From positions 299,501 through 363,500 of the forward strand of contig NZ_JAOOPY010000002.1 in the NCBI RefSeq assembly GCF_025486315.1: a DNA stretch of 64,000 bases, written 5' to 3'. The DNA is from Variovorax sp. N23. Lineage in GTDB: Bacteria; Pseudomonadota; Gammaproteobacteria; Burkholderiales; Burkholderiaceae_C. Shown piece by piece: positions 18,856 to 29,773 of the stretch. Each line of letters starts with the position of its first letter. The first letter of the stretch is position 1. Both the position numbers and the translations under genes were made by a program. The notes below the pieces were generated by a model. It was not told the DNA's origin. It made no database searches and saw nothing but the letters and a program-made list of their open reading frames with translations.

Positions 18856-20076
18856 ATGAGCCCATCACTCCCCCGTTCCTTCGCCGCCCTCACCGGCGCC
18901 AACCTGGCCGCGCAGTCGGCCGAGCAACTGAGCCTGGCGGCCGTGCCGCTGGTGGCCGTGCTGCTGCTCGGCGCCGGGCCGGGCGAGATCGGGTTGCTCG
19001 CGGCGATGCAGACGCTGCCCTTCCTGCTGCTGTCGCTGCCGCTCGGCTGGATGGCGGACCGCTTGCCACGCCGTCGGCTCATGGTGGGTGCGGAGCTGCT
19101 GCGCGCCGCGTCGCTGCTGGGGCTGCTCGCGGCGGTGGCGACGGGCCGGCTGTCGGTCGGCGGGCTCGCGGTGCTGGGCTTCATCGGCGCGGTGGGCACG
19201 GTGGCCTTCAGCGTCGCGGCGCCGGCGCTGGTGCCCGCCCTGGTGCCGCGCGCCGCGCTGGCGCAGGCCAACGGACGGCTGGAACTCGCCCGCAGTGCCG
19301 CCTATGCCGGCGGGCCGGCGATCGGTGGTGCGCTGGTGGCGTGGGCCGGCGCGTCGGCCGCCTTCGTGCTGGCGACGGTGCTGTCGGTCGCCGCCGTCGC
19401 GCTGCTGTGGCGGCTGGTCGAGCCGCCGATGGCACCGCGCGCGGCGCGCCATCCGCTGCGCGAGGTGCAGGACGGCGCGGTCTTCGTCTGGCGCGACCCG
19501 ATGCTGCGGCCCATGCTGCTGACCGCCGTGGCCTGGAACATTGCGTGGTTCGTGCTGCAGGCTGCCTACGTTCCGTATGCGATCCGTGTGCTGGGGCTGG
19601 GCGCCGGCGTGGTCGGCGTCACGCTCGGGGCCTTCGGCGGGGGCATGGTGGTGGGCGCGCTGCTGGCGCCACGCCTGGTGCGCGCCATGCCCTTCGGCCG
19701 CGCGATCCAACTGGGGCCGGTGGTGTCGGTGGCCGCCGCCGCGACCATGGTCGCCACCTTGTTCGTGCCGAGCGCCTGGGTCGCGGGGCTGTCCTTCTTC
19801 CTCTTCGGCGCGGGGCCGATCGTGTGGACCATCACCTCGACCACGCTGCGCCAGAGCCTCACGCCCGCCGCGATGCTCGGTCGCGTGGGCGCGCTGTTCC
19901 TCACGGTGAACGCGGGTGCCCGGCCGATCGGTGCCGCGCTCGGCGGGCTGGTCGGCGCGCGCTGGGGCGAGGCCGCCTGCCTGTGGCTGGCGCTCGCGGG
20001 CTTCGTGCTGCAGGCGCTGCTGATCGTGCGCTCGCAGGTCGGCGGACTGCAGCGGCTGCCGGAGGCCGTGGCGTAG
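18856..20076 (+). CDS. MFS exporter, enterobactin-exporter-like (MFS_3/EntS type)
   Basis: 406 residues with 12 predicted spans. SLPLGWMADRLPRRRLM is the loop 2-3 motif, and GALFLTVNAGARPIGAALGGLVGARWGEAACL near the C-terminus is typical of the EntS/macrolide-efflux-like group. It begins 37 bp after the DHA2 exporter on the same strand; start MSPSLPRSFAAL was chosen over in-frame upstream codons inside the previous gene. Together with the two preceding exporters it forms a run of three different MFS pumps. The substrate is unknown. Confidence 0.82.
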   Translation: MSPSLPRSFAALTGANLAAQSAEQLSLAAVPLVAVLLLGAGPGEIGLLAAMQTLPFLLLSLPLGWMADRLPRRRLMVGAELLRAASLLGLLAAVATGRLSVGGLAVLGFIGAVGTVAFSVAAPALVPALVPRAALAQANGRLELARSAAYAGGPAIGGALVAWAGASAAFVLATVLSVAAVALLWRLVEPPMAPRAARHPLREVQDGAVFVWRDPMLRPMLLTAVAWNIAWFVLQAAYVPYAIRVLGLGAGVVGVTLGAFGGGMVVGALLAPRLVRAMPFGRAIQLGPVVSVAAAATMVATLFVPSAWVAGLSFFLFGAGPIVWTITSTTLRQSLTPAAMLGRVGALFLTVNAGARPIGAALGGLVGARWGEAACLWLALAGFVLQALLIVRSQVGGLQRLPEAVA

Positions 20077-20176
20077 GTCCCTTGCGACGCAGCAGCATGG
20101 CGAAGCCGGCTGCACGGTCCGCGCGGCCGAGGGGCATGGCAAGGGGGCGACCCCGGCTGCAGCGCAGAATGCCCCG

Positions 20177-21022
20177 ATGAAAGCTCCTCCCCGTTTGCAG
20201 TCGCTCGTCGACGAAGGCCTGATCGACACCGTGGTGCGCCAGCTCATGAGCGGCAAGGAGGCGATGGTCTATGTGGTGCGGTGCGGCGACGAAACGCGCT
20301 GCGCCAAGGTCTACAAGGAAGCGACCAACCGCAGCTTCCGTCAGGCCGTCGACTACACCGAGAACCGCAAGGTCAAGAACACGCGCCTGCAGCGCGCCAT
20401 GGCCAAGGGCACGAAGTTCGGCCGCCAGGCCACCGAGGCCGCCTGGCAGAGCGCCGAGGTCGACGCGCTCTACCGCCTGGCCGCCGCCGGCGTGCGCGTG
20501 CCGGTGCCCTACAACTTCTGCGACGGCGTGCTGCTGATGGAGCTGGTGACCGACGCCGAGGGCGATGCGGCGCCGCGCCTGAACGACGTGGTCTTCAGCG
20601 CGGAGGACGCGCTGGGCCACCATGCGACGCTGCTCAAGGAGGTGGTCCGCATGCTGTGCGCGGGCGTCGTGCACGGCGACCTGTCGGAGTTCAATGTGCT
20701 GCTCGCCGCCGACGGGCCGGTGATCATCGACCTGCCGCAGGCGGTCGACGCCGCGGGCAACAACCACGCCAAACGCATGCTCCTGCGCGACGTGGAGAAC
20801 CTCAAGGTCTTCTTCGGCCAGTTCGCGCCGGCGCTGCTGCACAGCCGCTACGGCGAGGAGATCTGGAGCCTCTACGAACGCGGCGAGCTCGACACCGCCA
20901 CGGTGCTGACGGGGCAGTTCGTTCGCGCCAGCGGTCCGGTCGACGTGGGCGGCGTGCTGCGCGAAGTGGACGATGCGCGGGCCGAAGAGTCGGCGCGCCG
21001 CGTGCGCATGGCCGGCGGCTGA
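20177..21022 (+). CDS. RIO-type serine/threonine protein kinase (bacterial RIO1 family)
   Basis: 281 residues. The RIO fold is shown by SGKEAMVYVVRCGDETRCAKVYKE (nucleotide loop and the catalytic Lys in CAKVYK), the catalytic loop VHGDLSEFNVLLAADG (Asp and Asn of HGDxSxxN) and the metal-binding IIDLPQAVD (the DFG equivalent). The flexible loop between (RAMAKGTKFGRQATEAAWQSAEVDAL) is as in RIO1. Archaeal and eukaryotic RIO1 act in ribosome maturation; roles in bacteria are little known. The gene stands alone between exporters and a small secreted protein. A terminal helical extension follows the kinase core. Confidence 0.88.
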   Translation: MKAPPRLQSLVDEGLIDTVVRQLMSGKEAMVYVVRCGDETRCAKVYKEATNRSFRQAVDYTENRKVKNTRLQRAMAKGTKFGRQATEAAWQSAEVDALYRLAAAGVRVPVPYNFCDGVLLMELVTDAEGDAAPRLNDVVFSAEDALGHHATLLKEVVRMLCAGVVHGDLSEFNVLLAADGPVIIDLPQAVDAAGNNHAKRMLLRDVENLKVFFGQFAPALLHSRYGEEIWSLYERGELDTATVLTGQFVRASGPVDVGGVLREVDDARAEESARRVRMAGG

Positions 21023-21141
21023 TTCGCCGTCGTTCAGCCGCGTTGCACCTGTTCATCAGAATTCGTCGCAGCCTTACGTGGCGTTCATATCGGGCCGTCA
21101 GCATCGAGGCTCCTGAACACGACGCCCACGAAGGAGTTGCC

Positions 21142-21429
21142 ATGATGAAGAAGATGTCCCTTGCCCTCGGCACCGCCGCACTTCTGGCACTGGCCGCCCT
21201 GAGCGCGCCGGCCCAGGCCCAGCACTACGACCATCGCCCGGACTACCGGCCACGCGTGGTGGTGGTCCCGCCGCCACCGCCGCGCCATGTGGTGCGGCCG
21301 CGTTACGACCATCGCTATGACCATCGCCGCTACGACCGCCATGGCCCCCGCCGCGGCATGCGCGACAACGATCGTGACGGCGTGCCCAACCGCTACGACC
21401 GCCGTCCCAACAATCCCTACCGCTACTGA
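21142..21429 (+). CDS. Small secreted Arg/Tyr/His-rich protein with a thrombospondin-3-like calcium motif
   Basis: 95 residues. The signal peptide (KKMSLALGTAALLALAALSAPAQA) is followed by HYDHRPDYRPRVVVVPPPPPRHV, then tandem YDHR units (YDHRYDHRRYDRH) and the C-terminus DNDRDGVPNRYDRRPNNP. This last resembles a thrombospondin type-3 repeat (DxDxDGxxDxxD), a Ca2+ site, with one Asp replaced by Asn. AAGGAG at 21131-21136 fits either of two adjacent ATGs (21142, 21145). Proteins of this style are common in Comamonadaceae and described only as hypothetical. It stands alone, with about 120 bp upstream in which I see no further element. Confidence 0.75.
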   Translation: MMKKMSLALGTAALLALAALSAPAQAQHYDHRPDYRPRVVVVPPPPPRHVVRPRYDHRYDHRRYDRHGPRRGMRDNDRDGVPNRYDRRPNNPYRY

Positions 21430-21445
21430 GTGTGGGGCGGCAGTC

Positions 21446-22471
21446 TCAACGCCCCGCGCGCCGAAATTCGCCGGGCGTCGTGCCGGTCCATTCGCGGAAC
21501 GCGCGTGAGAAGCTCTTCTCGTTGCGAAAGCCCACGGCCAGCGCGATCTGCTTGATCGGCCGGCTCGTGCGCCGCAGCAGGTCGGCGGCCTGCGCCTGTC
21601 GCACCTCGTCTTTCAGCGCCTGCAGCGGCACGCCTTCTTCCTGCAGCTGCCGATGCAGCGTGCGGCTCGACATGTGGAGCAGTGCGGCGATGGCATCCGC
21701 CGTGGCGGCTTCGGTCGGGCGCAGGCGCAGCAGCTCGCGTACCCGCTCGCCCAGCAGCCGGTCGCGCCGGTACTGCAGCACCGTCAGCGGCAGGGCGCGC
21801 CTGAGCATGCTGCGCAGCGCGGGTTCGTCGCGCTGCAGCGGCAGGTGCAGGTAGCGTTCGTCGAAGCTGTAGCGGGCACGCTCGGCATCGAAGTGCAGTT
21901 CGCCGGTGAACATCAGCGGATAGGCGTCGCGGTGCGGCGGCGGCGCGAAGGGAAAGTGCGCGCTGCGCAGCGAGATGCGCGAGTCGATTGCCCAGCAGGC
22001 GTAGCCATGCAGGAAGCGCAGGCTCGACACCAGGCAGAACTCGCGGAAGGCGCCGAGCTCGCGGTGCTCGGTGATCGATACCGTCGCCACGCCGCCCGCC
22101 ACCTGCAGGTTGAGCACGATGTCGTCGGTCAGCAGGCGGTGATGGCGGCACCAGCGCTTGATGGCCACGCCCAGGTCGGGGGCGCCGAGCGAGGCGCGGC
22201 ACAGCATGCCGTAGCTGCCCCACGGCAGGCGGCGCGTGAACCAGCCGAGCGCCTCGTCGTCGAGTTCCTGCATCGCATGGGCGTTGAGTGCCTCGAACTG
22301 CAACGCGGTCACGTGCGCGTTCGGCCGTGCGAGGTCGCGCGGCGCGATCTGTGCCGCGCGCAGGGCCTTCGCCGGGTCCGCGCCGTACCTTTCGTAGCCT
22401 TGAACGATCGCTCGCACGAAGGCCATCGGCGTGGCGGCGCGGCCGGGTTTGAGGAAGGCAGGGGCGGTCAT
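21446..22471 (-). CDS. AraC-family transcriptional regulator, divergent from liuA
   Basis: 341 residues. The N-terminal ligand domain (about 20-215) is of the OruR/ArgR-like AraC type ([17 protein letters not shown]…), and the C-terminal double helix-turn-helix (about 240-340) contains [25 protein letters not shown] and [29 protein letters not shown]. The start [10 protein letters not shown] at 22471 leaves a 136-bp divergent intergenic region before liuA, so it probably activates isovalerate/leucine catabolism. In other beta- and gammaproteobacteria liu genes are controlled by LiuR (MerR) or LiuQ (TetR). An AraC regulator here is a lineage feature inferred from position only. Confidence 0.87.
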   Translation of the reverse strand: MTAPAFLKPGRAATPMAFVRAIVQGYERYGADPAKALRAAQIAPRDLARPNAHVTALQFEALNAHAMQELDDEALGWFTRRLPWGSYGMLCRASLGAPDLGVAIKRWCRHHRLLTDDIVLNLQVAGGVATVSITEHRELGAFREFCLVSSLRFLHGYACWAIDSRISLRSAHFPFAPPPHRDAYPLMFTGELHFDAERARYSFDERYLHLPLQRDEPALRSMLRRALPLTVLQYRRDRLLGERVRELLRLRPTEAATADAIAALLHMSSRTLHRQLQEEGVPLQALKDEVRQAQAADLLRRTSRPIKQIALAVGFRNEKSFSRAFREWTGTTPGEFRRAGR

Positions 22472-22607
22472 GGCGGGTGGCGTTGGAGCTGGCGCAATCT
22501 GCAACCATTGTGGCGGCAAATGCGCCGGGGGCGGGCGTAAGCTGCGGCTTTTGCGCGTTGCTGCCTCGTGGCGCATCGCGCGACGCCCCATAGAGGAGAC
22601 AACGCCC

Positions 22608-23789
22608 ATGCCCGCACCGAGCCTTCCCGGCCTGAACTTCGACCTCGGCGACACCGTCGATGCCCTGCGCGAGGCGATCGACGACTTCGCGCACCACGAG
22701 ATCACGCCGCGCGCCGCCGCCATCGACCGCGAGAACCTGTTCCCGCACGACCTGTGGAAGAAGCTGGGCGACCTCGGCCTGCACGGCATGACGGTGAAGG
22801 AGGAATACGGCGGCACCGAGCTGGGCTACCTGGCGCACATCGTCGCCATGGAAGAGGTGTCGCGTGCGTCGGCCTCGGTCGGTCTGTCGTACGGCGCGCA
22901 TTCCAACCTGTGCGTGAACCAGATCCACCGCAACGGCAGCGAAGCGCAGAAGAAGAAGTACCTGCCCAAGCTGGTGAGCGGGGAACACGTCGGCGCGCTG
23001 GCGATGAGCGAACCCAACGCCGGCTCCGACGTCGTGAGCATGAAGCTGCGCGCCGAGAAGAAGGGCGACCGCTACGTGCTCAACGGCGGCAAGATGTGGA
23101 TCACCAACGGCGGCGACGCCGACACGCTGGTGATCTACGCCAAGACCGAACCCGAGATGGGCGCGCGCGGCATGACCGCCTTCATCGTCGAGAAGGGCTT
23201 CAAGGGCTTCAGCGCCGGTACCAAGCTCGACAAGCTGGGCATGCGCGGCAGCAACACCTACCCGCTCTTCTTCGACAACTGCGAGGTGCCCGAGGAGAAC
23301 GTGCTGGGCGGCGAAGGCATGGGCGCCAAGGTGCTGATGAGCGGCCTCGACTACGAGCGCGCCGTGCTCTCGGGCGGCCCGCTGGGCATCATGGCGGCCT
23401 GCATGGACGCGGTGATCCCCTTCGTGCACGAGCGCAAGCAGTTCGGCCAGAGCATCGGCGAATTCCAGCTGATGCAGGGCAAGATCGCCGACATGTACTC
23501 GACATGGCAGGCCACGCGCGCCTACGTCTACGCCGTCGGCAAGGCCTGCGACCGCAACGACCATGCGCGCAGCTTCCGCAAGGACGCCGCCGGCGCCATC
23601 CTGTACTCGGCCGAGAAGGCGACCTGGATGGCCGGCGAGGCGATCCAGGCGCTGGGCGGCGTGGGCTACACCAAGGACTTCCCGGTCGAGCGGCTGTGGC
23701 GAGACGCCAAGCTGTACGAGATCGGCGCCGGTACCAGCGAGATCCGCCGCATGCTGATCGGCCGCGAACTCTTCAACGAAACCGTCTGA
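22608..23789 (+). CDS. liuA: Isovaleryl-CoA dehydrogenase
   Basis: 393 residues. It oxidises isovaleryl-CoA to 3-methylcrotonyl-CoA with FAD, passing electrons to ETF. The acyl-CoA dehydrogenase signatures [16 protein letters not shown] and [42 protein letters not shown] (described in pieces) are present, and the catalytic Glu sits in [13 protein letters not shown] near residue 249, the position characteristic of isovaleryl-CoA dehydrogenase. A good site AGAGGAGA precedes the ATG. The first gene of the liu region, it is followed after 9 bp by an acyl-CoA synthetase. Confidence 0.93.
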   Translation: MPAPSLPGLNFDLGDTVDALREAIDDFAHHEITPRAAAIDRENLFPHDLWKKLGDLGLHGMTVKEEYGGTELGYLAHIVAMEEVSRASASVGLSYGAHSNLCVNQIHRNGSEAQKKKYLPKLVSGEHVGALAMSEPNAGSDVVSMKLRAEKKGDRYVLNGGKMWITNGGDADTLVIYAKTEPEMGARGMTAFIVEKGFKGFSAGTKLDKLGMRGSNTYPLFFDNCEVPEENVLGGEGMGAKVLMSGLDYERAVLSGGPLGIMAACMDAVIPFVHERKQFGQSIGEFQLMQGKIADMYSTWQATRAYVYAVGKACDRNDHARSFRKDAAGAILYSAEKATWMAGEAIQALGGVGYTKDFPVERLWRDAKLYEIGAGTSEIRRMLIGRELFNETV

Positions 23790-23798
23790 GGCCGCGCC

Positions 23799-25463
<1,665 letters not shown>

Positions 25464-25474
25464 CTGCGCCCGCG

Positions 25475-27199
25475 TCAGGGTGCGCTGTTCGGTGGCGCGT
25501 CGACACCGGCGGCGTGCCGCGCGATGGCCAGGCGCTGGCGCAGCGGCACTTCCTGCAGGTCGAGTTCGGCGACCAGGCTGCGCAGCGACTCGTCGTTGAT
25601 GCGGTGGGCGTGGCGTTCCGCGTAGAGGGCCTCGCGCTCGACGTGCAGCGAGCTCAGCCGCAGTTCCAGCTCGACCACGTAGCGCCGTCGGCGCTGGCGG
25701 ACCACGGCGGTCGTTTCGGCGAGCGCTTCGGGCGTGGCGGGCGCCGGCGCATCTTCGAGCAGGTCGATCCGCTTGCGGTATTCCTGCGTCAGCCGGCCGG
25801 CGGATTCCTGGTACTGCGCCACCCATTTCGGGTCCGCCGCGGCGGCCTGCTCCTTGCTCAGCACCATGCCGGCGATCGCGGCCTGGCAGGCGGCCAGCCG
25901 CGCGTGGCGCTCTTCGCGCGTGGCGGCCGGCTCACCGCTGGGCGGCATGCGGCGCAGCACCAGCGGCAGGCCGATGCTGCCGACCACCAGCGTGAAGAGG
26001 ATGGTGCCGGTCGCCAGGAAGACCAGCAGGTTGCGACCCGGAAAGGGAGCGCCGCTGTTGAGCAGCATCGGGACCGACAGGGCACCCGCCAGGGTCACGG
26101 CGCCGCGGATGCCGGCCAGCGTGCTGGCCAGCGTGAGCAGGTGCGAGGGCCGCTCGGCCATCTTCCCGTCGCGGTGGGCGCGCCACAGGCTGCCCTGCAC
26201 GCCCAGCGTGAGCCAGATCCAGCGCAGCACCAGCAGTGCCGACGAGATCGCGACCGCGTAGCCGGCCAGCACCCACCAGAGATGCCCGGCCTCCTTGAGC
26301 GTCACACCGATGATCGACGGCAGTTGCAGCCCCAGCAGCAGGAAGACGGCGCCGTTGAAGGCCGACTCCACCATGGCCCAGGTGCCTTGGGTCTGCATGC
26401 GCTCGGCCACGAACTCGCTGCGGCTGAGGTCCGCGAAATTCGTCATCACGCCGGCGGCCACCGCCGCGAGGATGCCCGAGACGCCGATGCGCTCGCCCAC
26501 GATGTAGGCCGCGAAGGGCAGCAGCACGAGCAGCAGCACCATCTGCGTGGCGGCCACGTCACCCAGGCGCCGCGTCACGGTGTCGCGCGCCACGGCGAAG
26601 CCCCAGCCGATGAGCGCGCCGGCGCCGATGCCGCCCAGGGCGATCCACAGGAAGTCGCGGGTCACCGCGGTCCAGGAGAAGACGCCGGTGAGCGTTGCCG
26701 CCACGGCGAACTTCAGCGCCACCAAGCCCGAGGCGTCGTTCAGCAGCGACTCGCCTTCGAGCACGCGCATCGTCTGCGCGGGCATGCCCAGGTTGCGCGT
26801 GATGGCCGAGACGGCCACGGCATCGGTGGGCGAGATGACGGCGGCCAGCGCGAAGGCGACGGTCAGCGGCATCTCCGGAATCATCCAGTGGATCAGGTAG
26901 CCCAGGCCGATCACGGTGAACAGCACCAGGCCGAGCGCCAGCTTCAGGATGGGCCGGTAGAGCGCGAAGAACTCGCGCTTCGGAATGCGCCAGCCGTCGG
27001 CGAACAGCAGCGGCGGAATGAACAGCAGCAGGAACAGCTCCGGGTCGAAGCTGATGTGCAGGCCCTTCTGCGGCCAGGAAAGCGCCGCGCCCAGGGCGAT
27101 CTGGATCAGGGGCAGCGGAATGGCGCGGACATAGCGGGCGGCGATGCCCGTGAGCGCACCCAGCATCAGGACCAGGAGCACGGTTTCAACGGTATGCAT
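25475..27199 (-). CDS. CPA1-family Na+(K+)/H+ antiporter
   Basis: 574 residues. Twelve to thirteen spans occupy about the first 420 residues; the antiporter core shows FIPPLLFADGWRIPKREF, AAVISPTDAVAVSAITRNLGMP and LEGESLLNDASGLVALKFAV, with the paired acidic residues of NhaP/YjcE-type CPA1 exchangers. A cytoplasmic C-terminal tail of about 150 residues is helical and rich in Arg/Glu. It lies on the opposite strand inside the liu region, convergent with the synthetase (11-bp gap) and divergent from liuB. Its presence there separates liuA and liuB into two transcription units. Confidence 0.9.
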   Translation of the reverse strand: MHTVETVLLVLMLGALTGIAARYVRAIPLPLIQIALGAALSWPQKGLHISFDPELFLLLFIPPLLFADGWRIPKREFFALYRPILKLALGLVLFTVIGLGYLIHWMIPEMPLTVAFALAAVISPTDAVAVSAITRNLGMPAQTMRVLEGESLLNDASGLVALKFAVAATLTGVFSWTAVTRDFLWIALGGIGAGALIGWGFAVARDTVTRRLGDVAATQMVLLLVLLPFAAYIVGERIGVSGILAAVAAGVMTNFADLSRSEFVAERMQTQGTWAMVESAFNGAVFLLLGLQLPSIIGVTLKEAGHLWWVLAGYAVAISSALLVLRWIWLTLGVQGSLWRAHRDGKMAERPSHLLTLASTLAGIRGAVTLAGALSVPMLLNSGAPFPGRNLLVFLATGTILFTLVVGSIGLPLVLRRMPPSGEPAATREERHARLAACQAAIAGMVLSKEQAAAADPKWVAQYQESAGRLTQEYRKRIDLLEDAPAPATPEALAETTAVVRQRRRRYVVELELRLSSLHVEREALYAERHAHRINDESLRSLVAELDLQEVPLRQRLAIARHAAGVDAPPNSAP

Positions 27200-27288
27200 G
27201 AGCGTATTTCGACAACAACGACGACCACAGTAACGGATGCATCATCGGCGAGCGCAGGGGCGGCCGTCCGACGGATGACATCCAAAGG

Positions 27289-28917
27289 ATGAGCATGAGC
27301 AAACTCGAGACGAAGTTGAACGCCCGTTCGGCCGATTTCCAGGCCAACGCCGCCGCGATGCGCGCACTGGTCGACGACCTGCATGCGCAGTTCGCCAAGG
27401 TGGAGGCCGGTGGCGGCGAAGCGGCTCGCGCCAAGCACGTGGCGCGCGGCAAGCTGCTGCCGCGCGACCGGGTGGCCGAGCTGCTGGACCCGGGTACGCC
27501 CTTCCTGGAGATCGCGCCGCTGGCGGCCTACGGCATGTACCTGGACGCCAAGGGCGCGGAGTCGGCACCCGGCGCCGGCCTGATCGCCGGCATCGGCCGC
27601 GTGAGCGGCGTCGACTGCATGATCGTCTGCAACGACGCGACGGTGAAGGGCGGCACCTACTACCCGCTGACGGTGAAGAAGCACCTGCGTGCGCAGGAGA
27701 TCGCCGAGCAGAACCGACTGCCCTGCATCTATCTCGTGGATTCCGGCGGCGCCAACCTGCCGAACCAGGACGAGGTCTTCCCCGACCGCGACCACTTCGG
27801 CCGCATCTTCTACAACCAGGCCACCATGAGCGCCCAGGGCATCGCGCAGATCGCGGTGGTCATGGGTTCCTGCACGGCCGGCGGCGCCTACGTGCCGGCG
27901 ATGAGCGACGAGTCGATCATCGTGAAGGACCAGGGCACCATCTTCCTGGGTGGTCCGCCCTTGGTGAAGGCGGCGACCGGCGAGGTGGTCACGGCCGAAG
28001 ACCTGGGCGGCGGCGACGTGCACACGCGCCTGTCGGGCGTGGCCGACCACCTGGCGCAGAACGATCTGCATGCGCTGTCGCTGGCGCGCTCGGCCATCGC
28101 CAACATCAACCGCAAGGATGCGACCGATGCGCCGCACCCCGACGTGCGACAACCCGAGTTCCCGCGTGAAGAGCTCTACGGGGTGATTCCGACCGATACG
28201 CGCAAGCCCTTCGACGTGCGCGAGATCATCGCGCGCATCGTCGACGGCAGCGAGTTCCACGAGTTCAAGTCGCGCTTCGGCGCCACGCTGGTCTGCGGCT
28301 TCGCGGAGATCGAGGGCATGCCGGTGGGCATCGTCGCGAACAACGGCATCCTGTTCTCCGAATCGGCACAGAAGGGCGCGCACTTCATAGAACTGTGCTG
28401 CCAGCGCAAGATCCCGTTGGTGTTCCTGCAGAACATCACCGGCTTCATGGTTGGCCGCAAGTACGAGAACGAAGGCATCGCGCGCCACGGCGCCAAGATG
28501 GTGACCGCGGTGGCCACGGCCAACGTACCGAAGTTCACGGTCATCATCGGCGGCAGCTTCGGCGCCGGCAACTACGGCATGTGCGGCCGTGCGTTCAGCC
28601 CACGATTCCTCTGGATGTGGCCCAACGCGCGCATCAGCGTGATGGGCGGCGAGCAGGCCGCGAGCGTGCTGGCCACGGTCAAGCGCGACGGCATCGAAGG
28701 CAAGGGCGGCAGCTGGAGCAAGGAAGAAGAGGAGGCCTTCAAGGCGCCGATCCGCCAGCAGTACGAAGACCAGGGCCACCCGTACTACGCGACGGCGCGG
28801 CTGTGGGACGACGGGATCATCGACCCGGCCGACACGCGGCGGGTGCTGGCGTTGGGGCTGGCCGCCGCGCGCAATGCGCCCATCCCGGAACCGAAGTTTG
28901 GCGTGTTCCGCATGTGA
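27289..28917 (+). CDS. liuB: Methylcrotonoyl-CoA carboxylase, carboxyltransferase (beta) subunit
   Basis: 542 residues. It transfers CO2 from biotin to 3-methylcrotonyl-CoA. Family blocks are [67 protein letters not shown], and [25 protein letters not shown] with [38 protein letters not shown] (in parts), diagnostic for MCC/geranyl-CoA carboxylase beta chains. A second ATG 6 bp in is equally usable. The stop overlaps the left arm of the vapBC operator. The alpha chain is liuD at 31229. Confidence 0.94.
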   Translation: MSMSKLETKLNARSADFQANAAAMRALVDDLHAQFAKVEAGGGEAARAKHVARGKLLPRDRVAELLDPGTPFLEIAPLAAYGMYLDAKGAESAPGAGLIAGIGRVSGVDCMIVCNDATVKGGTYYPLTVKKHLRAQEIAEQNRLPCIYLVDSGGANLPNQDEVFPDRDHFGRIFYNQATMSAQGIAQIAVVMGSCTAGGAYVPAMSDESIIVKDQGTIFLGGPPLVKAATGEVVTAEDLGGGDVHTRLSGVADHLAQNDLHALSLARSAIANINRKDATDAPHPDVRQPEFPREELYGVIPTDTRKPFDVREIIARIVDGSEFHEFKSRFGATLVCGFAEIEGMPVGIVANNGILFSESAQKGAHFIELCCQRKIPLVFLQNITGFMVGRKYENEGIARHGAKMVTAVATANVPKFTVIIGGSFGAGNYGMCGRAFSPRFLWMWPNARISVMGGEQAASVLATVKRDGIEGKGGSWSKEEEEAFKAPIRQQYEDQGHPYYATARLWDDGIIDPADTRRVLALGLAAARNAPIPEPKFGVFRM

Positions 28918-28946
28918 TGTGTATGATTTTCATATTTCATACACAT
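28917..28946. promoter_or_regulatory. Perfect 10-bp inverted repeat, vapBC operator
   Basis: ATGTGTATGA (28917-28926) and TCATACACAT (28937-28946) are exact reverse complements separated by 10 bp of AT-rich sequence. The left arm begins on the last base of the liuB stop codon, and the right arm ends 10 bp before the vapB ATG. Position and symmetry fit autorepression by VapB or the VapBC complex. Confidence 0.8.
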
Positions 28947-28956
28947 CGAGGTGTCC

Positions 28957-29238
28957 ATGCGGACCAACATCGTGATCGACGACAAGCTCATGGCGGCAGC
29001 CATGGAGGCGGGCGGGTTCAGCACCAAGAAGGAAGCGGTGGAGGAGGGCTTGCGCCTGTTGGCGCGGCGCAAGGCCTACCAGCAGCTTCTCGCCTTGGGG
29101 GGGCAGCTCCAGTGGGCCGGGGACGACAGCGTGGACTGGACACTGGCGTCCACGGATGCGCTCGCCGTGCAGGAGCCTCCGGCGCGTTACGCGGCAAGCG
29201 GCGCGAAGAAGGTTCGACCCGCTCGGCGCACGCGATGA
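28957..29238 (+). CDS. vapB: VapB-family antitoxin
   Basis: 93 residues. The N-terminal part, MRTNIVIDDKLMAAAMEAGGFSTKKEAVEEGLRLLARR (in parts), is the ribbon-helix-helix DNA-binding form seen in VapB antitoxins (PF09957 type). The C-terminal half is basic and disordered, as expected for the toxin-wrapping region, and is somewhat longer than in short VapBs. A GTG two codons upstream (28951) is an alternative start. The stop overlaps the vapC start by 4 bp (ATGA). Inserted between liuB and liuC. Confidence 0.88.
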   Translation: MRTNIVIDDKLMAAAMEAGGFSTKKEAVEEGLRLLARRKAYQQLLALGGQLQWAGDDSVDWTLASTDALAVQEPPARYAASGAKKVRPARRTR

Positions 29239-29624
29239 TCACGGCCGACTCCAGCGTCTGGATCCAGCATTTCCGCGGTCAGGAAACCCCAGCGGTGGCG
29301 CAGTTGCGTGCGCTGCTGCAGGAGGGCGTCGAGGACATCGTGCTGCTCGACCTGGTGCTGATGGAGGTGCTGCGCGGCTTCGTGCACGACCGCGACTGGC
29401 GCCTCGCCCGGGCGGCCCTCGCGGCGCTGCCACTGGCCACCGCTGGCGGCGAGGCCGTGGCCGTGCGCGCGGCCGACCTGTACCGCCGCCAGCGCCGCCG
29501 GGGCATCACCATCCGCAGCGCCATCGATCTGATGGTGGCCGCGTGGTGCCTGGAGCACGGCTGCGCGCTGCTGCATGCGGACCGCGACTTCGACGGCATC
29601 GAAGGCCTGACGGGGGCGCTGTAA
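29235..29624 (+). CDS. vapC: VapC-family PIN-domain toxin (ribonuclease)
   Basis: 129 residues. PIN-domain acidic residues are all present: D5 in ITADSSVWI, E44 in VLMEVLRGF, D98 in SAIDLMVAAWCLEHGC and D116/D118 in HADRDFD. The enzyme is a Mg2+-dependent endoribonuclease, in this family usually of tRNA or rRNA, neutralised by VapB. The start overlaps the vapB stop (ATGA, 29235-29238), so the pair is translationally coupled. All catalytic residues are intact, so the toxin should be active. Confidence 0.9.
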   Translation: MITADSSVWIQHFRGQETPAVAQLRALLQEGVEDIVLLDLVLMEVLRGFVHDRDWRLARAALAALPLATAGGEAVAVRAADLYRRQRRRGITIRSAIDLMVAAWCLEHGCALLHADRDFDGIEGLTGAL

Positions 29625-29674
29625 CGCCATGACGCATTCGAGTGCCGGAGGGTTGGGTTGGGATCACGCCGACG

Positions 29675-29742
29675 GCGTACTCTGCTCCGCGAATGTCCCC
29701 CGGCCTGCGGCCTCCTCCTTGATTTCGCTGCGCAGAGCACGC
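29675..29742. repeat. Nested palindromic intergenic element (REP-like)
   Basis: Outer arms GCGTACTCTGC…GAAT and GATTTCGCTGCGCAGAGCACGC are imperfect reverse complements (the CTCTGC/GCAGAG and GCGAA/TTCGC blocks pair), enclosing a central GGCC-TGC-GGCC hairpin. The element fills the gap between vapC and liuC. It resembles intergenic palindromic repeats that I associate with Comamonadaceae genomes; that part is from memory, not from this window, where I see only one copy. Confidence 0.5.
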
Positions 29743-29773
29743 ACCCCGAACGCAAGCATTTCGAGAACCTGAC

